Of a stretch of DNA of 49,415 bases, positions 7,892 to 16,596 are shown piece after piece. Source of the stretch: Massilia cavernae (lineage in GTDB: Bacteria > Pseudomonadota > Gammaproteobacteria > Burkholderiales > Burkholderiaceae_D). Made by a program: the position numbers and the translations under genes. Every line of letters begins with the position of its first letter. The first letter of the stretch is position 1. Under the pieces are notes generated by a model that saw only the letters and a program-made list of their open reading frames with translations, made no database searches and was not told where the DNA came from. The stretch is from positions 1-49,415 of the forward strand of contig NZ_QYUP01000094.1 of the NCBI RefSeq assembly GCF_003590855.1, read 5' to 3'.

Positions 7892-8003
7892 AGTGTTGCC
7901 CAGGAAAGTTGATCGGTCTGCGACCGAGAGTTAGCATCCGATCATAAATGATTGGTCCATCCGAAGACTAATTCGAAATTGCAATAAACTCAATGCATGG
8001 TGA

Positions 8004-8468
8004 CTAAGTTCCCGGCGCCTTGACCAGGCGGTGCACCAGCACGGGCTTCTGGGTATGCGACAGGACCTTGTTGGTGACGCTTCCCAGCAACAACTGGCCC
8101 CAGCCGCTGCGGCCGTGCGAACCCATGAAGATCAGGTCGCAGTGTTCCGCCCCGGCGACGTCGACGATCTTTTGCGCCGCGCCGTCGGCAAACGCCACCA
8201 TGCCGCGGTGTTCCAGGCCGGCCGCTTCGGCCGCCTTCAGGATAGGCGCGAGGTGATCGCCGCCGACCCGCTGCATCTGGACCAGGTATTCTTCCTCGCT
8301 GGGGTAGGTGGGAGGAATGATTTCCACGTACACCGGGTACTGGTATTCGGGTGCGACGTAGAGGGCAAGTACTTCCGCGCCCATCTGCTGGGCAAATTTG
8401 ACCCCTTCGCAGGCGGTGTGCTTGGAAACAGCGGAGCCATCGGTGGTAATCAGAATTTTCCGGTACAT
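8004..8468 (-). CDS. universal stress protein (UspA family)
   Basis: Single Usp domain of 154 residues. The ATP-binding signature G-2x-G-9x-G-S/T is complete in GSHGRSGWGQLLLGSVT near the C-terminus, and the N-terminus KILITTDGSAVS carries the nucleotide-contacting Asp. I start at the ATG at 8468, which has GGGAGG 7 bases upstream, instead of an in-frame ATG 15 bases earlier that lacks one. The upstream region has a candidate FNR-type box (8536-8549) and duplicated TAGAAT -10-like hexamers, which fits the frequent control of usp genes by FNR/Anr-type regulators. Confidence 0.94.
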   Translation of the reverse strand: MYRKILITTDGSAVSKHTACEGVKFAQQMGAEVLALYVAPEYQYPVYVEIIPPTYPSEEEYLVQMQRVGGDHLAPILKAAEAAGLEHRGMVAFADGAAQKIVDVAGAEHCDLIFMGSHGRSGWGQLLLGSVTNKVLSHTQKPVLVHRLVKAPGT

Positions 8469-8535
8469 GGTGAGTCCTCCCACATGGATAATTCTATTCT
8501 AGTCCGCCTTTTGAAACTTGTTAGAACGTAAATGG

Positions 8536-8549
8536 TTGATTTCGCTCAA
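8536..8549 (-). promoter_or_regulatory. candidate FNR/Anr-type box upstream of usp
   Basis: TTGAT-TTCG-CTCAA matches the FNR consensus TTGAT-N4-ATCAA at 9 of 10 positions. Its centre is about 53-59 bases from the transcription start implied by either TAGAAT hexamer at 8491-8501, near a class I position. The Crp/Fnr protein encoded at 5995-6858 keeps an FNR-like recognition helix and could bind here; that is inference. Confidence 0.45.
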
Positions 8550-8740
8550 ACTGGAAACATTCTTGCTCTGACAATGCGCGCGCCCTCATTTAATGATGCG
8601 TGGAAATTAATTTGGTGCCGCTCCGATGGCAAAACGTTAAAAATCCAAGATCGCGACACGGAAATCGGCAAGAAACCCACACTTTGCTTGTCGAAAATTT
8701 AAGTTTCTCATGTCAAACTGCTTGCCGCTGTGCTCGGACA

Positions 8741-8769
8741 TTTACCATACGACATCGCGCTGCTACACT
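8741..8769 (+). promoter_or_regulatory. candidate cheZ promoter
   Basis: TTTACC (8741-8746) and TACACT (8764-8769) are separated by 17 bases, each 4/6 to the sigma-70 consensus. They lie about 110 bases before the cheZ start. The remaining bases between the usp leader and this site show nothing recognisable. Confidence 0.35.
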
Positions 8770-8878
8770 CGCGTAAACAGCGATGTTGCCGCGCATCATT
8801 AATCTGCATACTTCGCACCGCACCGACACGCACTACGCAACGAGCCGTTGCGACCTTATAAATGGAGAAGCAGGGATT

Positions 8879-9724
8879 ATGACCGACGCCGCCGACGATT
8901 TCGACGCACTATTCGAGGAAGTTTCCGCGCAGCGCAGCAGCGCCCCGGTCGCCGCCGCCGCCCCCGCGCCGGTTGCGGACGAAGACGACATGGATGCCTT
9001 GTTCGACCAGGTCGCATCCGCGCGTCCGGTGCTGGCGGCGGTGCCGTCCCCAGCCGCCGCACCTGCCGCAAGCGGCGTCGAGCCGGCCGCCGGCGCCCCT
9101 GAAGCGGGCGAAACCACCGACCATGGCGACAACCCGATGTACGAGCGGCTGGGCGGCATCGTCCGCCTGCTGCACGACTCGCTGCGTGAACTGGGCTACG
9201 ACAAGGCCCTGACCGAAGCGTCGAGCCAGATCAACGACGCCCAGGACCGCCTCGAATACGTGGCCACGCTGACCGAGCAGGCCGCCAACAAGGTGCTGAA
9301 CACGCTCGACGACGGCATGCCGGCCCAGGACATGCTGTCCAAGAAGGCCAAGGAAATGGACACCCGCTGGAACGATTTGTTCGCCGGCAAGCTGTCGATC
9401 GACGAATTCAAGGTGCTGGCCGGCGATTCGCGCCAGTTCGCCCAGACCGTCGCCGAAGCGACCGAAGCCGAGAAGGCCCGCCTGCTCGACATCATGATGG
9501 CCCAGGACTTCCAGGACATCACCGGCCAGCTGATCAAGAAGGTGGTGAACATCACCAAGACCGTCGAACATGAACTGGCCGAGCTGCTGCGCGACAATGC
9601 GCCGCCTGCGGTTCGCGAAAAGCTGGCCGCCAAGCCGGTGGCACTCATGTCGGGCCCGTCGGTTCCATCGATCGCGCTTGACCAGGACAACGTCGACGAC
9701 CTTCTTGCCGATCTGGGATTCTAA
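8879..9724 (+). CDS. cheZ: chemotaxis phospho-CheY phosphatase CheZ
   Basis: Protein of 281 residues that dephosphorylates CheY-P. The core is a long helical hairpin (about 95-245). The catalytic glutamine lies in MMAQDFQDITGQLIKK, and the C-terminal CheY-binding peptide DQDNVDDLLADLGF is complete. Residues 35-80 are an Ala/Pro linker. The N-terminus carries two extra acidic motifs, DDFDALFEEV and DDMDALFDQV, that resemble the C-terminal peptide. I start at the ATG at 8879, since codons upstream of it have no family similarity. The stop overlaps the cheA start by one base (TAATG), indicating translational coupling. Confidence 0.95.
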   Translation: MTDAADDFDALFEEVSAQRSSAPVAAAAPAPVADEDDMDALFDQVASARPVLAAVPSPAAAPAASGVEPAAGAPEAGETTDHGDNPMYERLGGIVRLLHDSLRELGYDKALTEASSQINDAQDRLEYVATLTEQAANKVLNTLDDGMPAQDMLSKKAKEMDTRWNDLFAGKLSIDEFKVLAGDSRQFAQTVAEATEAEKARLLDIMMAQDFQDITGQLIKKVVNITKTVEHELAELLRDNAPPAVREKLAAKPVALMSGPSVPSIALDQDNVDDLLADLGF

Positions 9725-11592
9725 TGGACGATATGCTCAAGGATTTCGTCGTCGAGGCGATGGATCTGGCTGTCAATGTTGAAGAGCACCTGCTACGCCT
9801 CGAACGCGACCCGAACAACAAGGAAACGCTGAACGCGGTGTTCCGGTCGTTTCATACGATCAAGGGCGGCGCGGGCTTCATGAACCTTCCGGCGCTGGTG
9901 GCTGCCTGCCACCTGACCGAGAACCTGTTCGACGCGCTGCGCACCGGCGCGGCGCCGGTCACGCCGATCGCGATCGAAGCGGCGCTGCAGGCGTCGGGTT
10001 TCGTGGCCGACCAGCTCACTGACCTGAACAACGGCACCCCGGCCGAACAACTGGCCTCGATGCCGGATGCGCTCGAGCGCATCCTGGTCGACGCCATCGA
10101 AGGCAAGACCGCCTCGGCGCCAGCAGCCTCACCGGCGCCCGCTCCCGCAGCGGCTGCACCGGCCGGCGCCGCGCCAGTGGCCGCAGCGGCGCCGGTTGCC
10201 GGCGCCGACGGCATCGACTGGGAAGGCATGTTCATGGCCGTGACCCCGGCCGGCACCTACACGCCATCGGCTGCGGCAAGCGCACTCGCGCAAGCCGCTC
10301 CCGCCGCCGCGCAGGCCGCGCCGGCATCGGCCGGCAAGCCGGCAGGCTGGGACGGCATCGAGCGCCGCGAAGAAAAGGTGCAGGAATTCCGCGCGGCTTC
10401 CGCGCCGGCCAAGGAAGACAGCATCCGCGTCGACGCGGTCAAGCTCGATGCGCTGCTCGAAGTGGCCGGCGAATCGGTGCAGGCCGCCAACCAGGCCGCC
10501 GTTCTGCTGGAGCGCCTGCTGCAGTTCAAGTTCGAAGGCCAGGCGGCTACCCTGATGGCGACGCTGACCGAAACCCTGGAACGTGCCTCGCGCTACTCGG
10601 CCGAATTGCAGCGCGCCACGCTGGCGACCCGCATGCAGCCGGTCGGCCGCCTGTTCCAGAAATTCCCGCGCCTGGTGCGCGAGCTGGCCAAGGACCTCGG
10701 CAAGGACGTCGAGCTGACCATCGAAGGCGCCGAGACGGAAGTCGACCGCGTGGTGGTGGACAGCCTGTACGACCCGCTGGTGCACATGCTGCGCAATGCG
10801 CTCGACCACGGCGTCGAATCGCCGGAAGACCGCGTCAAGGCAGGCAAGCCGGCCAAGGCATTCATCTCGCTCAAGGCGTGGCAGGAAGCGAACAGCGTCA
10901 TGATCGTGCTGCAGGACGACGGCAAGGGCATGGACCCGGTCAGCCTGCGCAAGAAGGCGATCCAGAAGGGCCTGATCAACGAGAACGGCGCGCAGAGCGA
11001 CGAGGAAGCCTACCAGCTGGTGTTCCTGCCTGGCTTCTCGACCAAGGAAGTGGCGTCGTCGGTCTCCGGCCGCGGCGTCGGCATGGACGTGGTCAAGACG
11101 GCGGTGGAAAAAAACCGCGGCGCGATCCACATCGAATCCGCGCTCGGCCACGGCACCAAGTTCGCGATCCGCCTGCCGATCGAACTGTCGATCGTGCCGA
11201 CCATGCTGGTCTCGACCTCGGGCGCGCTGCTGGCGCTGCCGATGGCGGTGGTCCAGCGCGTGGTCGAACTGCCGGATACCTTCATGCAGGTCGGCGGCGC
11301 CCCGGTACTGAAAGACCAGGGCCGCCCGCTGCCGGTGCGTTCGCTGGCCGGTTCGCTCGGCTACGAGCTGTGCTCGGAGAAGGTCGGTATCGTGGTCAAT
11401 TCGCCACAGCCTTACATCCTGGCGGTGGAAGCCGTGGACGGCACCGCCGACCTGGTGATCAAGCCGATGACCGCGCTGTCGGTCGACGGCATCACCGGCA
11501 CCGCGCGTTCGGCCGAGGGCGAACTGGTACTGGTGGTCGGCCTGTCGTTCCTGATGGATGGCTGCCGCAGCACGGTGAAGATGGCCGCATAA
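9724..11592 (+). CDS. cheA: chemotaxis histidine kinase CheA
   Basis: Protein of 622 residues. The P1 phosphotransfer domain has His44 in SFHTIKGGAGF. A long Ala/Pro-rich linker (about 130-235) stands where a P2 CheY/CheB-docking domain would be, and no folded P2 is obvious. The P3 dimerisation helices (about 235-310) include LEVAGESVQAANQ. The P4 ATPase has MLRNALDHGVESPEDR (N box), DDGKGMD (G1), and SGRGVGMDVVK (G2). The P5 CheW-like domain forms the last 140 residues. It is coupled to cheZ and followed by terminators; cheY, cheW, cheR, cheB and receptor genes are absent from the window. Confidence 0.95.
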   Translation: MDDMLKDFVVEAMDLAVNVEEHLLRLERDPNNKETLNAVFRSFHTIKGGAGFMNLPALVAACHLTENLFDALRTGAAPVTPIAIEAALQASGFVADQLTDLNNGTPAEQLASMPDALERILVDAIEGKTASAPAASPAPAPAAAAPAGAAPVAAAAPVAGADGIDWEGMFMAVTPAGTYTPSAAASALAQAAPAAAQAAPASAGKPAGWDGIERREEKVQEFRAASAPAKEDSIRVDAVKLDALLEVAGESVQAANQAAVLLERLLQFKFEGQAATLMATLTETLERASRYSAELQRATLATRMQPVGRLFQKFPRLVRELAKDLGKDVELTIEGAETEVDRVVVDSLYDPLVHMLRNALDHGVESPEDRVKAGKPAKAFISLKAWQEANSVMIVLQDDGKGMDPVSLRKKAIQKGLINENGAQSDEEAYQLVFLPGFSTKEVASSVSGRGVGMDVVKTAVEKNRGAIHIESALGHGTKFAIRLPIELSIVPTMLVSTSGALLALPMAVVQRVVELPDTFMQVGGAPVLKDQGRPLPVRSLAGSLGYELCSEKVGIVVNSPQPYILAVEAVDGTADLVIKPMTALSVDGITGTARSAEGELVLVVGLSFLMDGCRSTVKMAA

Positions 11593-11597
11593 AAAAA

Positions 11598-11663
11598 TCG
11601 CGCGAAGACAATTCGCGCGACCGCAAGACCGAAATGCCCGCCGAGTTCAGCGGGCATTTTTTT
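11598..11663. terminator. double terminator after cheA
   Basis: Two hairpins in tandem. TCGCGCGAA / TTCGCGCGA (11598-11620) is preceded by seven A bases, so it has a T run on the minus strand. ATGCCCGC / GCGGGCAT (11634-11657) is followed by seven Ts on the plus strand. Together they would stop transcription in both directions. Confidence 0.85.
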
Positions 11664-11704
11664 ATTTGCAAAAAAGGACGTTCGTGCAAATTTAAAATGT
11701 TGAA

Positions 11705-11716
11705 TTGTATATACAA
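11705..11716. promoter_or_regulatory. palindromic operator-like site upstream of leuC
   Basis: TTGTATATACAA is a perfect 12-base palindrome in an AT-rich leader, about 100 bases before leuC. It resembles the TTGTATACAA-type sites of GntR-family regulators, but the regulator is unknown. Confidence 0.4.
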
Positions 11717-11764
11717 GCAAATATTGCACCAAAATGGCATTGGTGATACCGCATTGCACAAATA

Positions 11765-11773
11765 TGGCATAAT
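11765..11773 (+). promoter_or_regulatory. candidate leuC extended -10
   Basis: TGGCATAAT combines a TGn extension with CATAAT (5/6). No good -35 lies 17 bases upstream, consistent with an extended -10 or activator-dependent promoter. The start codon follows 43 bases later. Confidence 0.4.
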
Positions 11774-11815
11774 CAAATTCGGACTTTGATTCAGCGTCGC
11801 CAAAACCCACCTATC

Positions 11816-13219
11816 ATGATCAAAACGCTCTACGACAAACTTTGGGAATCCCACATTGTGCGCGCCGATGAAGACGGCACCACAGTCCTGTACATCGACC
11901 GCCACCTGGTGCACGAGGTGACCAGCCCGCAGGCTTTCGACGGCCTGCGCGCCGCCGGCCGCAAGCTGTGGCGCACCTCCGCCAACCTGGCGGTGGCCGA
12001 CCATAACGTGCCGACCACCGACCGCAAGGACGGCATCGCCGACCCTACCTCGCGCCTGCAGGTCGAGACACTGGACGCCAATGCGAAGAGCTATGGCCTC
12101 ACCTACTTCAACATGAACGACAAGCGCCAGGGCATCGTGCACGTGATCGGGCCCGAGCAGGGTGCCACCTTGCCGGGCATGACGGTGGTGTGCGGCGACT
12201 CGCACACCTCGACCCACGGCGCCTTCGGTTGCCTGGCGCACGGCATCGGCACCTCCGAAGTCGAGCACGTGCTGGCCACGCAAACCCTGCTGGCCCGCAA
12301 ATCGAAGTCGATGCTGGTACAGGTCGACGGCGCGCTGCCGAACGGCGTGACTGCCAAGGACATCGTGCTGGCCGTGATCGGCAAGATCGGCACCGCCGGC
12401 GGCACCGGCTACGCCATCGAATTCGGCGGCTCGACCATCCGGGCGCTGTCGATGGAAGGCCGCATGACCATCTGTAACATGGCGATCGAAGCGGGCGCGC
12501 GCGCCGGCATGGTCGCCGTGGACGACACCACCATCGAATACGTCAAGGGCCGCCCTTACTCGCCGGCCGGTCCGCACTGGGACCGCGCGGTGGAGTACTG
12601 GCGCACCCTGCGCTCGGACCCGGGCGCGCAGTTCGACATGGTGGTCACGCTCAACGCCGCCGAGATCCAGCCGCAGGTCACCTGGGGCACCTCGCCCGAA
12701 ATGGTCACCTCGATCGACGGCCGCGTGCCCGATCCGGACCTGGAAAAGGACGCGGTGCGCCGCGACGCCATGGAAAAGGCGCTGGTCTACATGAACCTGA
12801 AGCCGAACACCCCGATCGAGGACATCCGCATCGACAAGGTGTTCATCGGCTCCTGCACCAACTCGCGCATCGAAGACCTGCGCTCGGCCGCAGCGGTCGT
12901 GCGCGGCAAGCAGCGCGCCTCGAACGTGCGCCTGGCGCTGGTGGTGCCGGGTTCCGGCCTGGTGAAGGAACAGGCCGAACGCGAAGGACTGGACAAGATC
13001 TTCAAGGACGCGGGCTTCGAATGGCGCGAGCCAGGCTGCTCGATGTGCCTTGCAATGAATGCCGACCGGCTCGAGCCGGGCGAGCGCTGCGCCTCCACCT
13101 CGAACCGCAATTTCGAGGGCCGGCAGGGGCAGGGCGGACGCACCCACCTGGTGTCTCCCGCCATGGCGGCGGCGGCCGGTATCGCCGGCCATTTCGTCGA
13201 TGTACGCGCACTGCGCTAA
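11816..13219 (+). CDS. leuC: 3-isopropylmalate dehydratase large subunit
   Basis: Aconitase-family subunit of 467 residues that, with LeuD, isomerises 2- to 3-isopropylmalate in leucine synthesis in the cytosol. The 4Fe-4S cysteines are seen in [11 protein letters not shown] and in [11 protein letters not shown]. The substrate/cluster segment [13 protein letters not shown] is present. The start at 11816 gives the family-typical [13 protein letters not shown]; an in-frame TTG 30 bases upstream has no support. Length is normal. The entericidin gene follows 31 bases downstream and then leuD. Confidence 0.97.
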   Translation: MIKTLYDKLWESHIVRADEDGTTVLYIDRHLVHEVTSPQAFDGLRAAGRKLWRTSANLAVADHNVPTTDRKDGIADPTSRLQVETLDANAKSYGLTYFNMNDKRQGIVHVIGPEQGATLPGMTVVCGDSHTSTHGAFGCLAHGIGTSEVEHVLATQTLLARKSKSMLVQVDGALPNGVTAKDIVLAVIGKIGTAGGTGYAIEFGGSTIRALSMEGRMTICNMAIEAGARAGMVAVDDTTIEYVKGRPYSPAGPHWDRAVEYWRTLRSDPGAQFDMVVTLNAAEIQPQVTWGTSPEMVTSIDGRVPDPDLEKDAVRRDAMEKALVYMNLKPNTPIEDIRIDKVFIGSCTNSRIEDLRSAAAVVRGKQRASNVRLALVVPGSGLVKEQAEREGLDKIFKDAGFEWREPGCSMCLAMNADRLEPGERCASTSNRNFEGRQGQGGRTHLVSPAMAAAAGIAGHFVDVRALR

Positions 13220-13250
13220 AACTACCATCAAAACTAAAAGAGCCTCACCC

Positions 13251-13373
13251 ATGAAAAAAGTATTCGCCCTTTCCCTGATCGCCCTCGTACTCACCGGCTG
13301 CAACACCATCTCCGGCATCGGCCGCGATGTGCAAAGAGTCGGCCAGGTTGTCACCGGCGCGGGCGGGAAATAA
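13251..13373 (+). CDS. entericidin A/B-family lipoprotein
   Basis: Forty residues: a signal peptide with lipobox LTGC (Cys17 becomes the lipidated N-terminus), then NTISGIGRDVQRVGQVVTGA, the Gly/Val-rich amphipathic pattern of entericidins. It is a small bacteriolytic or envelope lipoprotein family whose role outside enterobacteria is poorly known. The gene lies between leuC and leuD, an arrangement I recall from other Burkholderiales, and is probably carried on the leu transcript. No obvious ribosome-binding site other than AAAAGAG is present. Confidence 0.85.
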   Translation: MKKVFALSLIALVLTGCNTISGIGRDVQRVGQVVTGAGGK

Positions 13374-13378
13374 TAATT

Positions 13379-13458
13379 CGGCGGATGCGGCCCCTGGCCA
13401 TGTCCGCCCTACATGAGAGCCGCCGTAGGGCGGATAAGGCTGAAGGCCGCATCCGCCG
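13379..13458. repeat. pair of inverted REP-like palindromes
   Basis: GTAGGGCGGATAAGGC...GGCCGCATCCGCC (13425-13458) faces a near-identical inverted copy (13379-13412) across 12 bases. Each copy contains an imperfect palindrome, and the two can pair with each other into one long stem. The bases strongly resemble enterobacterial REP units (GTAGGCCGGATAAGGC...GCATCCGGC), so this is BIME-like. It fills most of the 106-base ecn-leuD gap. Confidence 0.7.
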
Positions 13459-13479
13459 CACGGGGCCCAAGAAAACCCC

Positions 13480-14127
13480 ATGGACAAATTCACCCTACAC
13501 GAAGGACTGGTCGTTCCCCTCGACCGTGCGAACGTCGACACCGACGCGATCATCCCGAAGCAGTTCCTGAAGTCGATCCACCGCACCGGCTTCGGCCCCA
13601 ACCTGTTCGACGAATGGCGCTACCTTGACCACGGCGAGCCGGGCAAGGACAACAGCGGCCGCCCGCTCAACCCCGATTTCGTGCTGAACCAGCCGCGCTA
13701 CCAGGGTGCGTCTATCCTCCTGGCGCGCAAGAACTTCGGCTGCGGCTCCTCGCGCGAACACGCGCCGTGGGCGCTCGACCAGTACGGCTTCCGCGCCATC
13801 GTCGCGCCTAGCTTCGCCGACATCTTCTTCAACAACTGCTACAAGAGCGGCCTGCTGCCGGTAGTCCTGTCCGAAGCCCAGATCGACCACCTGTTCAACG
13901 AAGTGAAGGCCTTCCCCGGATTCCGCCTCGTGATCGACCTCGAGAAGCAGACCATCGGAACCGCCGACGGCAGCATCTCCTACGAGTTCCAGATCGACGC
14001 CTTCCGCAAGTACTGCCTGCTGAACGGCCTGGACGACATCGGCCTGACCCTGCGCCACGCCGACGAGATCCGCGCCTTCGAAGAACGCCACCTGGCTGCC
14101 CAGCCGTGGCTTGCCAACGTCATCTAA
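13480..14127 (+). CDS. leuD: 3-isopropylmalate dehydratase small subunit
   Basis: Swivelling domain subunit of isopropylmalate isomerase, 215 residues. The motif [15 protein letters not shown], which contacts substrate, is intact, as is the N-terminal [13 protein letters not shown] segment. It pairs with LeuC encoded upstream. The long hairpin of the REP pair lies just before its leader. Length is normal for the bacterial type, and leuB follows 15 bases downstream. Confidence 0.97.
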   Translation: MDKFTLHEGLVVPLDRANVDTDAIIPKQFLKSIHRTGFGPNLFDEWRYLDHGEPGKDNSGRPLNPDFVLNQPRYQGASILLARKNFGCGSSREHAPWALDQYGFRAIVAPSFADIFFNNCYKSGLLPVVLSEAQIDHLFNEVKAFPGFRLVIDLEKQTIGTADGSISYEFQIDAFRKYCLLNGLDDIGLTLRHADEIRAFEERHLAAQPWLANVI

Positions 14128-14142
14128 ACTGGGAACGACTAC

Positions 14143-15213
14143 ATGAAAATTGCAATCCTGCCGGGTGACGGCATTGGTCCTGAAATCATGGCGCAAGCCG
14201 TGCGCGTGCTCAATTCGCTGGGCGAAAAATTTGAGCTGGAAAGCGCCGACGTCGGCGGCGCCGGCTATGCGGCCCACGGCCACCCGCTGCCGCCCGCCAC
14301 GCTGGCGCTGGCCAAGGAAGCAGACGCGGTGCTGTTCGGCGCCGTCGGCGACTACAAGTACGACTCGCTGGAGCGCTCGCTGCGCCCGGAGCAGGCCATC
14401 CTCGGCCTGCGCAAGGAGCTCGGCCTGTTCGCCAACCTGCGTCCCGCCATCCTGTACCCGGAACTGGCCGGCGCATCGACGCTCAAGCCGGAAGTAGTGT
14501 CGGGCCTCGACATCCTGATCATCCGCGAGCTGACCGGCGACATCTACTTCGGCAAGCCGCGCGGCGTGCGCGAATGCCCCGACGGCCCGTTCAAGGGCGA
14601 GCGCGAAGGCTTCGACACCATGCGCTACGCCGAATCGGAAATCCGCCGCATCGCCCACGTGGCCTTCCAGGCCGCGCAAAAGCGCGGCAAGCGCGTCACC
14701 AGCGTGGACAAGGCCAACGTGCTGGAGACCTTCCAGTTCTGGCGCGACATCGTCACCGACGTGCACAAGGACTACCAGGACGTCGAACTCGAACACATGT
14801 ACGTCGATAACGCCGCGATGCAGCTGGTGCGCGCGCCGAAGAAGTTCGACGTCATCGTCACCGGCAACATGTTCGGCGACATCCTGTCCGACTGCGCCGC
14901 AATGCTGACCGGCTCGATCGGCATGCTGCCATCGGCTTCGCTGGACGCCAGCAACAAGGGCCTGTACGAGCCGTCGCACGGTTCCGCGCCCGACATCGCG
15001 GGCAAGGGCGTGGCCAATCCGCTGGCGACCATCCTGTCGGCCGCGATGATGCTGCGCTTCTCGTTCGGCAAGACCGAGCAGGCCAACCGCATCGAGAGCG
15101 CCGTCAAGCAGGTGCTGGCGCAGGGCCTGCGCACGCCCGACATCTACGAAGCGGGCACCACCAAGGTGGGCACCGAAGAGATGGGCAGCGCCGTCGTCAA
15201 CGCATTGAAGTAG
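14143..15213 (+). CDS. leuB: 3-isopropylmalate dehydrogenase
   Basis: NAD-dependent oxidative decarboxylase of 356 residues giving 2-ketoisocaproate. Seen: the N-terminal [11 protein letters not shown], substrate-binding arginines in [14 protein letters not shown] and [21 protein letters not shown], and the metal/NAD region [15 protein letters not shown] followed by [14 protein letters not shown]. The gene starts 15 bases after leuD, so leuCDB form one unit, and asd follows after 28 bases. Confidence 0.97.
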   Translation: MKIAILPGDGIGPEIMAQAVRVLNSLGEKFELESADVGGAGYAAHGHPLPPATLALAKEADAVLFGAVGDYKYDSLERSLRPEQAILGLRKELGLFANLRPAILYPELAGASTLKPEVVSGLDILIIRELTGDIYFGKPRGVRECPDGPFKGEREGFDTMRYAESEIRRIAHVAFQAAQKRGKRVTSVDKANVLETFQFWRDIVTDVHKDYQDVELEHMYVDNAAMQLVRAPKKFDVIVTGNMFGDILSDCAAMLTGSIGMLPSASLDASNKGLYEPSHGSAPDIAGKGVANPLATILSAAMMLRFSFGKTEQANRIESAVKQVLAQGLRTPDIYEAGTTKVGTEEMGSAVVNALK

Positions 15214-15241
15214 AAGATTTGAACATTAACGAGGAATGATG

Positions 15242-16384
15242 ATGAAACTAGTAGGCTTGGTAGGCTGGCGCGGCATGGTCGGCTCGGTCCTGATGCAGCG
15301 CATGCAGGACGAGGGCGATTTCAACCACATCGAACCGGTGTTCTTCACCACATCGAACGCGGGCGGCAAGGCCCCGGCGATGGCAAAGAACGAGACCGTC
15401 CTGAAGGACGCCGCCGACATTACCGAACTGTCCAAGTGCGAGATCATCATCTCGTGCCAGGGCGGCGACTACACCAGCGAGGTGTTCCCGAAGCTGCGCG
15501 CATCCGGCTGGAACGGCTACTGGATCGACGCCGCCTCGACCCTGCGCATGAAGGACGACGCCGTCATCGTGCTCGACCCGGTCAACCTCGACGTCATCAA
15601 GGACGCGATGGTCAAGGGCGTCAAGAACTACGTGGGCGGCAACTGCACCGTGTCGTGCATGCTGATGGGCCTGGGCGGCCTGTTCCAGCACAAGCTGGTG
15701 GACTGGATGACCTCCATGACCTACCAGGCGGCATCGGGCGGCGGCGCGCAGCACATGCGCGAACTGCTTACCCAGTTCGGCACCATCAACAGCGCCGTCA
15801 AGCCGCTGCTGGACAACCCGGCCGCAGCCATCCTCGAGATCGACCGCGGCGTGCTGGCGGTCCAGCATGGCATGTCGGCTGACGAGACCAGGCAGTTCGG
15901 CGTGCCGCTGGCCGGCAACCTGATCCCGTGGATCGACAAGGACCTTGGCAACGGCCAGTCGAAGGAAGAGTGGAAGGCCGGCGCCGAGACCAACAAGATC
16001 CTCGGCCGCGGCGAAGGCTTCGGCACCACGCCTAGCGAGGCCCGGGCGATCCCGGTCGACGGCCTGTGCGTGCGTATCGGTGCGATGCGCTGCCACTCGC
16101 AGGCGCTGACCATCAAGTTGAACAAGGACGTGCCGCTGGACGAGATCAACGATATCATCGCGTCCAATAACCAGTGGGTGAAGCTGGTGCCGAACACGCG
16201 CGAAGATTCGATGCATCACCTGACCCCGGCCGCCGTCACCGGCACCCTGACCATCCCGGTCGGCCGCGTGCGCAAGATGTCGATGGGCGGCGAGTACCTG
16301 TCGGCCTTCACGGTCGGCGACCAGCTGCTGTGGGGCGCGGCAGAACCGCTGCGCCGCATGCTGCGTATCATCCTTGACAAGTAA
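15242..16384 (+). CDS. asd: aspartate-semialdehyde dehydrogenase
   Basis: NADPH enzyme of 380 residues that makes aspartate semialdehyde for lysine/diaminopimelate, methionine and threonine. Seen: the nucleotide loop [13 protein letters not shown], catalytic Cys135 in GGNCTVSC, and the gamma-proteobacterial-type region [13 protein letters not shown]. Three consecutive ATGs start at 15236; the third is chosen because GAGGA sits 6 bases before it and the family begins [11 protein letters not shown]. It follows leuB closely, probably in the same transcript, and ends at a hairpin. Confidence 0.96.
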   Translation: MKLVGLVGWRGMVGSVLMQRMQDEGDFNHIEPVFFTTSNAGGKAPAMAKNETVLKDAADITELSKCEIIISCQGGDYTSEVFPKLRASGWNGYWIDAASTLRMKDDAVIVLDPVNLDVIKDAMVKGVKNYVGGNCTVSCMLMGLGGLFQHKLVDWMTSMTYQAASGGGAQHMRELLTQFGTINSAVKPLLDNPAAAILEIDRGVLAVQHGMSADETRQFGVPLAGNLIPWIDKDLGNGQSKEEWKAGAETNKILGRGEGFGTTPSEARAIPVDGLCVRIGAMRCHSQALTIKLNKDVPLDEINDIIASNNQWVKLVPNTREDSMHHLTPAAVTGTLTIPVGRVRKMSMGGEYLSAFTVGDQLLWGAAEPLRRMLRIILDK

Positions 16385-16396
16385 GTTGTCAAACAG

Positions 16397-16420
16397 TGCA
16401 GTGCCGCCTGCGGCACTGCA
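16397..16420 (+). terminator. hairpin after asd
   Basis: An 11-base perfect stem (TGCAGTGCCGC / GCGGCACTGCA) with a minimal loop begins 13 bases after the asd stop. The T run after it is short (ATTTG), so termination may be partial. Confidence 0.55.
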
Positions 16421-16478
16421 TTTGCGGTACTGTTATTGACACGCCAATTGCCCGCTCAAGAATGCATCAAAACACCCG

Positions 16479-16508
16479 ATATAGGGGCGTAGGACCTCAC
16501 ATATAGGG
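16479..16508 (+). promoter_or_regulatory. direct repeats in the fimV leader
   Basis: ATATAGGG occurs at 16479-16486 and 16501-16508, 22 bases apart, i.e. on the same face of the helix. This is a pattern typical of activator half-sites, about 90-110 bases upstream of fimV. The regulator is unknown. Confidence 0.25.
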
Positions 16509-16596
16509 CCAAAAGCTTGCGTGCTCCAAGGCATGATGATATGTTGAGACCTCCGGGAATTAGCTTTCCCCAAGCCAACTATTGACGCTGCCAACT

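Noticed and set aside
8701..8735. flagellar sigma-28 promoter for cheZ (TAAGTTT ... GCCG)
   Set aside because: The spacer is about 17 bases, too long for the sigma-28 consensus of about 11.
11492..13354. 620-codon open frame antisense to leuC
   Set aside because: Shadow of the GC-skewed third codon position of leuC; no start signal or domain.
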